Source of the DNA: Candidatus Omnitrophota bacterium
GTDB lineage: Bacteria; Omnitrophota; Gorgyraeia; Zapsychrales; Fredricksoniimonadaceae
Assembly: GCA_016789035.1 (NCBI GenBank)
Contig: JAEUSC010000235.1
Coordinates: 1-5,640, forward strand
DNA length: 5,640 nt
Direction of reading: 5' to 3'
Shown here: positions 1 through 5,091 of the stretch, one piece after another
Layout of the letters: each line of letters starts with the position of its first letter
Position numbering within the stretch: the first letter of the stretch is position 1
Notes under the pieces: model-generated
Database searches by the model: none
What the model was told of the DNA's origin: nothing
The model's input: only the letters and a program-made list of their open reading frames with translations
Made by a program: the position numbers and the translations under genes

Positions 1-186
1 CACGTGTTGGTAGCGGAAGATTATTTGCAGCAGCATTTGTGGACAAAAATCATTAAGACTGCGAATAAGGGCTGGTGTTTGGCGGTGGCAGAAGGGACGC
101 TTTTGATTCCAACGTCTGGGGTTGCTAAAGCTTTGGAGTATGTTTTTCAGATGACCAGCAAGAGTAAAAAAATAACGAAAGATTGA
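1..186 (+). CDS. 3' end of an unrecognised protein, truncated by the window edge
   Basis: An open frame enters from the left edge and ends at TGA (184-186), leaving 61 residues of a C-terminus. I do not recognise the family. The visible part has a helical, charged stretch (AEDYLQQHLWTKIIKTANK), a hydrophobic segment (WCLAVAEGTLLIPTSG) and a lysine-rich tail ending KSKKITKD, which looks like a soluble protein end rather than a membrane anchor. The GTG at position 4 is in frame but is very unlikely to be the true start, because the frame is open to the edge. The next gene begins 18 nt downstream in the same reading frame, so the two are probably co-transcribed. The coding call is supported by the close same-strand packing and lack of a competing frame; the function is unknown. 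Confidence 0.6.
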   Translation, partial: HVLVAEDYLQQHLWTKIIKTANKGWCLAVAEGTLLIPTSGVAKALEYVFQMTSKSKKITKD

Positions 187-204
187 GGCGAGACCCTGGT
201 TCTT

Positions 205-1038
205 ATGATAAAACTGGCCCAAAAATTTTGCTACTACGTATTTATCGGCTTGGCTCTCTTAGTGCTTATCCCCCCGGCAAATGCAGCCAAAAGAACAGTG
301 TCAAGATCAACTGTAACAGCCCGTGGTGCGGTCTTGGTCGACACTTCAAACGGTAAGGTTCTGTATTCAAAGGATGCTCATAAACGGATTTTGCCGGCCA
401 GTACAACCAAAGTCATGACTGCCTTGTTGGTTTTAGAAAAACTTTCATTAGACAGTTATGTGACAGTCAGCGAACGGGCTACCGGAATGCAGCCTTCCAA
501 ATTAAATTTAAGGGCTGGAGAACAGTATCGAGTACGCGACCTTTTATATGGAATTTTGCTCAATTCGGCGAATGACGCCAGCGTAGTCCTTGCTGAAGCT
601 GTGGCCGGCAGCGAATGGGATTTTGTCCAGATGATGAACCAGCGGGCCAGGCAACTAGGAGCTCGCAATACAAAGTTTGCGAATTCCAGCGGACTTCCGT
701 CGAAAACTGTGCAGTATTCCACTGCCTACGATATGTATTTGATTTTTCGTCAGGCCTTGAAAAACGGTTTTTTTAAACAGGCCATAACGATGCGATACAA
801 ATCGATTTATTCCAGAGACGGCAGAAAATTCAATCTCAAATCCCACAATAAAATGCTGTTTAAATCTTGGAAAAGAACAATCTACGGCAAGACAGGGTAC
901 ACGCGTGCAGCAAGATCTTGTTTTGTCGGTCATGTGACAAAAGGAAATAGATCGCTCATCGTGGCTGTTTTTGGATGTACGAAACGATGGGATGACATCT
1001 ATCGGATTGTCGAGCGGTATGGCGGCGTAGATCTTTAG
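205..1038 (+). CDS. Secreted D-alanyl-D-alanine carboxypeptidase (peptidase S11, low-molecular-mass penicillin-binding protein)
   Basis: This enzyme removes the terminal D-Ala from peptidoglycan pentapeptides outside the cytoplasmic membrane, limiting cross-linking. All three active-site motifs of the serine penicillin-binding family are present in order: STTK at residues 66-69 (nucleophile Ser66, Lys69), SAN at 121-123 and KTG at 229-231. Residues 1-27 form a signal peptide (basic start, hydrophobic core about 12-22, likely cleavage after ANA). At 277 residues it consists of little more than the catalytic domain. DacA/DacF-type enzymes are usually near 380-400 residues with a C-terminal beta domain and amphipathic anchor, which are absent here, so it is probably a soluble periplasmic protein. 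The ATG at 205 places the signal peptide correctly but has only a weak, distant SD (GAGG at 185-188). The family call is firm; the subtype (DacA, DacB or DacF) is not decided, so no symbol is given. Confidence 0.93.
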   Translation: MIKLAQKFCYYVFIGLALLVLIPPANAAKRTVSRSTVTARGAVLVDTSNGKVLYSKDAHKRILPASTTKVMTALLVLEKLSLDSYVTVSERATGMQPSKLNLRAGEQYRVRDLLYGILLNSANDASVVLAEAVAGSEWDFVQMMNQRARQLGARNTKFANSSGLPSKTVQYSTAYDMYLIFRQALKNGFFKQAITMRYKSIYSRDGRKFNLKSHNKMLFKSWKRTIYGKTGYTRAARSCFVGHVTKGNRSLIVAVFGCTKRWDDIYRIVERYGGVDL

Positions 1039-1046
1039 AAAATGTT

Positions 1047-1074
1047 TTGATAATCCAAATTTTTTTAGTAATAT
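1047..1074 (+). promoter_or_regulatory. Candidate sigma70-type promoter for the DsbA-like gene
   Basis: TTGATA (1047-1052, five of six matches to the -35 consensus) and TAATAT (1069-1074, four of six to the -10) are separated by 16 bp. Transcription would begin near 1081 and give a short leader of about 35 nt containing the SD AAGGAGAG (1103-1110) before the ATG at 1117. The gap is AT-rich, so a chance match is possible. Confidence 0.45.
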
Positions 1075-1116
1075 GGCTTTTGTATTTTTACAACCTTTTA
1101 AAAAGGAGAGCATTGT

Positions 1117-1956
1117 ATGAATCGCGCGTTCGGAATTGTTTTAGCCATTCTAGTCGGCATTGCCGCCGGAATGTGTTTCCTTTTAAGCATTAATAATGTT
1201 GTTCATCAAAGCATGCTTCCTCTTGGAAATGATTTGCGGTCTATCAGCATGGATCTCTCCGAAATTAAGAAAAATATTGTATCAAGCAATGGCAGCGCTC
1301 AGGTTCTTGACAGACTTGCTGTGATTGAAAAAAGATTACAGTCTATTGAGGACAAAATGGTGGCCAATCCAACCCCTGCTCCCGCAGCTCCTCAAATGCC
1401 TCCAGCGGAAGATTATGATAAAGTCTACAATATTGAGACTGGAAAATCCTATGTGAAAGGTAAAAAGGATGCTCCTGTTACGATTGTTGCATTCACGGAT
1501 TTCCAGTGCCCGTTTTGCGCCCGCTTCCATGGCCCGTTTCAAGAAGTCCTCAAGCAGTTCCCGGACAAAGTCAATTTTATGATTAAAAATTATCCGCTAC
1601 CATTTCATCCTTTTGCCCGACCGGCTGCAAAAGCGGCTCTTGCCGCTGGCGAACAGGGAAAGTATTTTGAAATGGTTGACGCTCTTTTGGCAAACCAGCA
1701 ACAGATGCTAAACGATGAAGGGTATAAAGAATTAGCCAAAAGAATCGGCTTAAATGTGGATAGGTTTTCAAAAGATCTGAAAAATAATGACGCTGCCTAC
1801 GAAGAAATTATTAACAATGATTTAAAATTGGTGGATGCTTTTGACGTCAGAGGAACGCCCACGTTCTTTATTGGCGGAAAAAAGACTATGGCCAGAGATC
1901 CGGCAGCTATTAAAGCCGCTGTTGAGCAGGCTTTAGCCGAGAAGGGCATTAGATAA
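1117..1956 (+). CDS. Membrane-anchored DsbA-family thiol:disulfide oxidoreductase with coiled-coil stalk
   Basis: The protein probably forms or rearranges disulfide bonds in exported proteins. An uncleaved-looking N-terminal membrane segment (about residues 5-25) is followed by a heptad-like charged region (about 36-83, possible coiled coil), a Pro/Ala linker (84-97) and a thioredoxin-fold domain from about 118. The catalytic motif is CPFC at 131-134 in FTDFQCPFC, with the helical insertion typical of DsbA/BdbD proteins after it, and the cis-proline loop is GTPTF at 246-250 (Pro248). Length is 279 residues, longer than E. coli DsbA (about 208) because of the stalk. The start is fixed by a strong SD, AAGGAGAG, 6 nt before ATG. 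No DsbB or VKOR partner is visible. The stalk could mediate dimerisation, which would allow a DsbC/DsbG-like isomerase role, but CPFC and the DsbA-type fold favour an oxidase. No precise symbol can be assigned. Confidence 0.92.
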   Translation: MNRAFGIVLAILVGIAAGMCFLLSINNVVHQSMLPLGNDLRSISMDLSEIKKNIVSSNGSAQVLDRLAVIEKRLQSIEDKMVANPTPAPAAPQMPPAEDYDKVYNIETGKSYVKGKKDAPVTIVAFTDFQCPFCARFHGPFQEVLKQFPDKVNFMIKNYPLPFHPFARPAAKAALAAGEQGKYFEMVDALLANQQQMLNDEGYKELAKRIGLNVDRFSKDLKNNDAAYEEIINNDLKLVDAFDVRGTPTFFIGGKKTMARDPAAIKAAVEQALAEKGIR

Positions 1957-1962
1957 AAATAA

Positions 1963-1991
1963 TTGCTATTAATAATTTTTTATTGTATTAT
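1963..1991 (+). promoter_or_regulatory. Candidate sigma70-type promoter for bL27 (and probably glmS)
   Basis: TTGCTA (1963-1968, four of six to the -35 consensus) and TATTAT (1986-1991, five of six to the -10) are separated by an ideal 17 bp. The site begins just after the stop codon of the DsbA-like gene. Initiation near 1998 would give a leader of about 115-120 nt before the bL27 start, unusually long for this compact region. The stretch is AT-rich, so the match alone is not proof. Confidence 0.45.
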
Positions 1992-2006
1992 TGTGCCTTC
2001 AAATTT

Positions 2007-2073
2007 GACCCGAATTTTAGGCTTTCAAAGGGAGTAGAAACGCAGCGATAATTTGTTGTTTTAGGGTCGGGTC
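2007..2073 (+). promoter_or_regulatory. Putative structured leader of the bL27 gene (long-range inverted repeat)
   Basis: GACCCGA (2007-2013) pairs perfectly with TCGGGTC (2067-2073), giving a seven-base-pair, GC-rich closing stem around a 53-nt interior. The second arm lies in a tandem GGGTCGGGTC, so the 5' arm could also pair through GACCC with the first GGGTC (2064-2068), giving two alternative stems. The interior contains CAGC...GTTG and other short pairings. Ribosomal protein genes often carry such leaders for feedback control by their own product. That role is inference here, and I recognise no known leader class. Confidence 0.35.
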
Positions 2074-2076
2074 TAT

Positions 2077-2095
2077 AGAAAAAGCAGGCTTTTCT
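2077..2095 (+). other. Small hairpin just upstream of the bL27 ribosome binding site
   Basis: AGAAAAAG and CTTTTCT can fold around the loop CAGG (one bulged A), ending 6 nt before the SD GAAGGAG (2101-2107). There is no T-tract after it, so it is not a terminator. It could affect access to the ribosome binding site or be incidental; the stem is mostly A-T. Confidence 0.25.
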
Positions 2096-2115
2096 GTCTA
2101 AGAAGGAGATGTTGT

Positions 2116-2367
2116 ATGGGTGGTCGTGTTGGCGGTTTAACAAGCAAGTATTATAGCGAAACTCGTGGAGTAAAAGTCAGTGGAGGACAGGCGGTTAAGT
2201 CTGGGGCTATATTGACCCGCCAAGGCCACAAATGGCAGCCTGGATTAAATGTGATTGGATTAGCGCATTTAACTGCGGCCTGCGATGGTGAGGTTTATTT
2301 TACAAGAAAGAAAAATCGTTATAATCGTATTGTTACCTGTATAAATGTGAAACCTTTAGCAAAATAG
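2116..2367 (+). CDS. rpmA: Divergent 50S ribosomal protein bL27
   Basis: bL27 lies near the peptidyl-transferase centre of the large subunit, its N-terminal tail reaching the tRNA acceptor ends. The 83-residue length matches the family (about 85). The family pattern is visible throughout: GG near the N-terminus (6-7), GVKVSGGQAVKSG (18-30, compare GVKRFGGESVLAG in E. coli), ILTRQGHKWQPGLNV (32-46, compare IIVRQRGTKFHAGANV), a T-x-x-A-x-x-DGEVYF strand (about 53-62) and a basic C-terminal strand. It is unusually divergent: the classic RQRGTKF is RQGHKW with a one-residue deletion, the GRDS stretch is replaced by SKYYSE, and the N-terminal tail lacks the usual HKK. The start is fixed by GAAGGAGAT, 6 nt before ATG. 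The usual neighbours rplU (bL21) and obg are absent; glmS follows after 26 nt. A lineage-specific true bL27 is most likely; a paralogue is possible. Confidence 0.8.
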   Translation: MGGRVGGLTSKYYSETRGVKVSGGQAVKSGAILTRQGHKWQPGLNVIGLAHLTAACDGEVYFTRKKNRYNRIVTCINVKPLAK

Positions 2368-2393
2368 TATTAAATCGGTCACGGGTTCTACTT

Positions 2394-4226
2394 ATGTGCG
2401 GAATTATCGGATATATTGGTTCAAAAGAAGCAACGCCTATTTTATTAGAAGGTCTCAAAAAGCTTGAATATCGAGGTTATGATTCAAGCGGCGTGGGTGT
2501 CTGCTCAGCCAAAGACGGTAAGATTATTGTACGTAAAGCGCAAGGCAAGATTCGCCATCTGGAAGACCTCATTAAATCCCATCCGATCACACATGCCACA
2601 ACGGGTATTTCTCACACACGTTGGGCTACACACGGCGCACCCAGTCATCGAAATTCTCATCCTCACTGTGATGTCAAACAGACCATCGCCGTTGTCCACA
2701 ACGGTATTATCGAAAATTATCAAGAACTTCGTCAAGAACTTCAGAAAAAAGGCGTTAAATTTGTTTCTGAAACCGATACGGAAGTTGTTGGGCATTTAGT
2801 GGCAGAGTATTTCAAGGGTGACCTTGTCAAGGCGGTGCAGAAAGCCATTGGGCGAGTGCGAGGAGCTTTCGCATTTGGCGTCATTTGCAGTGCTGATCCA
2901 AATCTTTTGGTTGCCGCCAGGGTCGGATCTCCGCTGATTATTGGGATTGGCAAAGGGGAGAATTTTATTGCTTCCGATGTGCCGGCCATTCTGGACAAAA
3001 CCAAGCGAGTGATCTATCTCAAAGATGGTGAGATGGCAGCTCTAACCAGAGACGATGTCAAGATTTGGAAGTTTGACGGCAAGCCGGTCACACCCAAGAT
3101 TGATACAGTGACTTTCACTGTCGGGTCTGCGCAAAAAGAGGGCTATCCTCATTTTATGCTTAAAGAGATCCATGAGCAACCGCACGTTCTGGCTCAGATG
3201 ATTAAAAGCAGAATAAAAAATGATCATGTGGTTTTAGACGGGATCGGTTTAAGCGACAATCAGTTAAAATCCATCAAGAATATTTATATCGTAGCCTGCG
3301 GGACTGCATATCATGCCGGTATGGTCGGAAAGTATTTGATTGAAAAAATTGCGGGCATTCCCGTTGTGGTTGATGCGGCAAGCGAATTCCGTTATCGGGA
3401 ACCTATTCTGCAAAAGAACACTTTGATTCTATCTGTCAGTCAATCCGGTGAAACAGCTGATACGTTGGCAGCTGTGCGCGACGCGCGGGCTCGAGGAGCC
3501 AAGGCGATCACCATTTGCAATGCCGTGGGTTCCTCTCTCGTGCGGGAATCGGATGGGGTGCTGTATACCCACGCCGGTCCTGAGATCGGGGTAGCTTCAA
3601 CCAAGGCTTATACGGCTCAAATAGGGATGCTTTATCTATTTGCTTTGAAATTAGGTGAACTTCATAAAAAGCTGTCTGACCAAGAGCGCCACAAAATTAT
3701 TAAAGAATTTAAACATATTCCTTCACTTTACAAGACGATTCTTCAGCAAAAAGAACATGTCGCCCAGATTGCCAAAAAGAAATTCCGTTTCGGCTGTTTC
3801 CTTTTCTTAGGAAGAAATGTCAACTATCCATCTGCCTTGGAAGGAGCATTAAAGCTCAAGGAAATTTCTTATATTCCGGCTGAAGGATATGCTGCCGGTG
3901 AAATGAAGCACGGGCCAATCGCTTTGATCGACGAATATCGTGCGGTCGTATGTATTGCTCCTCAGTCGGAAGTATATGAAAAAATGATCTCCAACATTCA
4001 GGAGATTCGCGCCCGTAAAGGCAAGATTACGGCGATCGCAACCGAAGGCGACAAAGACATTTCTAAACATGCGGATTATGTGATTTATATTCCCAAAATC
4101 GATCCTCTTTTGACCCCGCTACTGGTGGCCATCCCGCTGCAACTGATTGCCTATTACATAGCAGTCAACCTGGGTTGTGACGTCGACCAGCCGAGAAATC
4201 TCGCCAAATCTGTGACTGTTGAATAG
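2394..4226 (+). CDS. glmS: Glutamine--fructose-6-phosphate aminotransferase (isomerizing), glucosamine-6-phosphate synthase
   Basis: GlmS makes glucosamine-6-phosphate from fructose-6-phosphate and glutamine, the first committed step to UDP-GlcNAc for peptidoglycan and lipopolysaccharide. The N-terminal glutaminase domain (1-about 240) begins with MCGIIGYIG, Cys2 being the nucleophile after Met removal, and has HTRWATHG (74-81), HNG (102-104) and ETDTE (126-130). Two SIS domains follow: the first with CGTAYHAG (302-309) and the sugar-phosphate loop SQSGETADT (349-357), the second with LKEISYI (488-494), EMKHGP (503-508) and the closing tail DQPRNLAKSVTVE. Glu490, His506 and Lys605 correspond to catalytic Glu488, His504 and Lys603 of the E. 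coli enzyme. Length (610) is standard and the protein appears intact. No SD precedes the ATG. The 26-nt gap to bL27 suggests co-transcription and leaves no room for a glmS ribozyme. Confidence 0.98.
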   Translation: MCGIIGYIGSKEATPILLEGLKKLEYRGYDSSGVGVCSAKDGKIIVRKAQGKIRHLEDLIKSHPITHATTGISHTRWATHGAPSHRNSHPHCDVKQTIAVVHNGIIENYQELRQELQKKGVKFVSETDTEVVGHLVAEYFKGDLVKAVQKAIGRVRGAFAFGVICSADPNLLVAARVGSPLIIGIGKGENFIASDVPAILDKTKRVIYLKDGEMAALTRDDVKIWKFDGKPVTPKIDTVTFTVGSAQKEGYPHFMLKEIHEQPHVLAQMIKSRIKNDHVVLDGIGLSDNQLKSIKNIYIVACGTAYHAGMVGKYLIEKIAGIPVVVDAASEFRYREPILQKNTLILSVSQSGETADTLAAVRDARARGAKAITICNAVGSSLVRESDGVLYTHAGPEIGVASTKAYTAQIGMLYLFALKLGELHKKLSDQERHKIIKEFKHIPSLYKTILQQKEHVAQIAKKKFRFGCFLFLGRNVNYPSALEGALKLKEISYIPAEGYAAGEMKHGPIALIDEYRAVVCIAPQSEVYEKMISNIQEIRARKGKITAIATEGDKDISKHADYVIYIPKIDPLLTPLLVAIPLQLIAYYIAVNLGCDVDQPRNLAKSVTVE

Positions 4227-4299
4227 TTTTTAGTTTATTCGCATTTCTTCTAACAAGTAGTCTGAGATTCATAAGTCTTGTTTGTTGATCGGATAATGT

Positions 4300-4318
4300 A
4301 TAGCTTCAGCTCGGCTAT
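4300..4318 (+). other. Small hairpin directly before the rsmI start
   Basis: ATAGC (4300-4304) and GCTAT (4314-4318) form a perfect five-base-pair stem with a nine-base loop, ending 5 nt before the GTG at 4324. No T-run follows. It occupies the place where an SD would normally lie, and none is seen there. It may be accidental or may influence translation of rsmI. Confidence 0.2.
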
Positions 4319-4323
4319 TCTTC

Positions 4324-5013
4324 GTGATTAAAAGTATGCTTTATATTGTTTCAACGCCCATCGGTAATCTTAAGGACATGACATTTCGTGCGGTCGAAAC
4401 GCTTAAAACCGTTTCTCTGATTGCTGCCGAAGATACCCGTCACACAAAAATATTGTTAGACCACTACGGCATCACTACAACAACCACAAGTTATTATGAC
4501 CAAAACGAACGTGTAAAAAGTCAGCATATCCTTTCTTTGTTAAAGGACGGAAAAGACGTGGCGTTGGTCAGTGATGCTGGAACACCGGGGATTAGTGATC
4601 CGGGTTTTGTTCTTGTCCGTCTGGCCCAGGAGAATGGCATTCCTGTCTGTGTAGTACCGGGGGCGTGTGCCGCGGTTGCGGCCCTGAGTGCTTCTGGGTT
4701 GCCGAGTCATGCGTTTATTTTTGAAGGATTTTTACCGGTGAAGTCTGCGGCTCGCCGTAAAAAACTTGAAACATTCAAAGAGGAATCCAGAACGCTGATC
4801 TTTTACGAATCGCCCTACCGCATTCTAAAAACCTTGGAAGATATTGTTGACGTTCTTGAGAATCCTACCATTGTCTGTGCCAGGGAAATCACCAAGAAAT
4901 TTGAAGAGATTAAGAAGGGCCCTGCACAGGATTTGCTTAAGCATTTCACTGCTCATCCTCCTAAAGGTGAATTTGTGCTTCTGCTGTCGACGGGACGTTC
5001 CAGTAACGCCTAA
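4324..5013 (+). CDS. rsmI: 16S rRNA (cytidine(1402)-2'-O)-methyltransferase
   Basis: RsmI 2'-O-methylates C1402 in the decoding centre of 16S rRNA using S-adenosylmethionine. It belongs to the tetrapyrrole-methylase-fold family, and the expected motifs are all present: TPIGNL (11-16), AEDTRHT (35-41), DAGTPGISDPG (84-94), VPGACAA (111-117), FEGFLP (133-138), FYESPYR (160-166) and GEFVLL (215-220). With 229 residues it stops after the catalytic fold; E. coli RsmI (about 286) has an extra C-terminal helical region not seen here. The start is uncertain. The GTG at 4324 is given, but the ATG at 4336 (MLYIVSTPIGN, 225 residues) is an equally good or better start by homology. Neither has an SD. TTCTTC just before the GTG resembles the TTCTT before the carboxypeptidase ATG. 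Confidence 0.95.
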   Translation: MIKSMLYIVSTPIGNLKDMTFRAVETLKTVSLIAAEDTRHTKILLDHYGITTTTTSYYDQNERVKSQHILSLLKDGKDVALVSDAGTPGISDPGFVLVRLAQENGIPVCVVPGACAAVAALSASGLPSHAFIFEGFLPVKSAARRKKLETFKEESRTLIFYESPYRILKTLEDIVDVLENPTIVCAREITKKFEEIKKGPAQDLLKHFTAHPPKGEFVLLLSTGRSSNA

Positions 5014-5024
5014 ACGGACCCGAG

Positions 5025-5044
5025 AAAGCGCTTTTTTAAAAAAG
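5025..5044 (+). terminator. Weak candidate terminator after rsmI (overlapping palindromes)
   Basis: Two perfect palindromes overlap 11 nt after the rsmI stop: AAAGCGCTTT (5025-5034) and CTTTTTTAAAAAAG (5031-5044). The first could form only a short stem followed by a run of six Ts, which gives the general look of an intrinsic terminator, but the stem is only about 4 bp. Its position between rsmI and a gene with its own promoter is the main support. Confidence 0.25.
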
Positions 5045-5055
5045 TGAACATGTTG

Positions 5056-5083
5056 TTGTAATTCGATTGCTTCATTATATAAT
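5056..5083 (+). promoter_or_regulatory. Candidate promoter for the secreted cysteine-rich protein gene (leaderless configuration)
   Basis: A perfect -10 hexamer TATAAT lies at 5078-5083, with TTGTAA (5056-5061, four of six to the -35) 16 bp upstream. Transcription starting about 7 nt after the -10 would begin at 5089-5092, at the ATG of the next gene (5092). That gene has no SD, which fits a leaderless or nearly leaderless mRNA. Confidence 0.5.
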
Positions 5084-5091
5084 TTTCATAG

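Noticed and set aside
184..207. The first gene and the carboxypeptidase are in the same frame with only one TGA between them, which could suggest readthrough or TGA recoding.
   Set aside because: A signal peptide begins exactly at the 205 ATG, the recognised genes use TGG for Trp and GGN for Gly with no internal TGA, and an in-frame neighbour occurs by chance one time in three.
1165..1180. Cys20 in the N-terminal segment of the DsbA-like protein as a lipoprotein attachment site.
   Set aside because: The preceding residues AGM do not fit a lipobox, which needs a small residue at -1.
1961..1984. AATAATTTTTTATT after the DsbA-like gene as a terminator.
   Set aside because: The stem is purely A-T and 5 bp long; the stretch is better explained as AT-rich promoter DNA.
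2024..2038. CAAAGGGAGTAG resembles the start of the yybP-ykoY manganese riboswitch.
   Set aside because: The second conserved loop is not found, and the downstream gene is a ribosomal protein rather than a metal transporter. The similarity is short enough to be chance.
2368..2393. glmS ribozyme/riboswitch upstream of glmS.
   Set aside because: Only 26 nt separate bL27 from glmS, far too little for the ribozyme, and none of its core is visible.
2464..2799. A 111-codon plus-strand frame inside glmS, and several minus-strand frames of 60-150 codons across the window.
   Set aside because: They overlap strongly supported genes, show no recognisable motifs, and are explained as shadow frames.
4263..4283. 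Possible terminator hairpin after glmS (TGAGATT, loop CATA, AGTCTTG).
   Set aside because: The 7-bp stem needs three G-U pairs and is followed by TTTGTTG rather than a clean T-run, so it is too weak to call.
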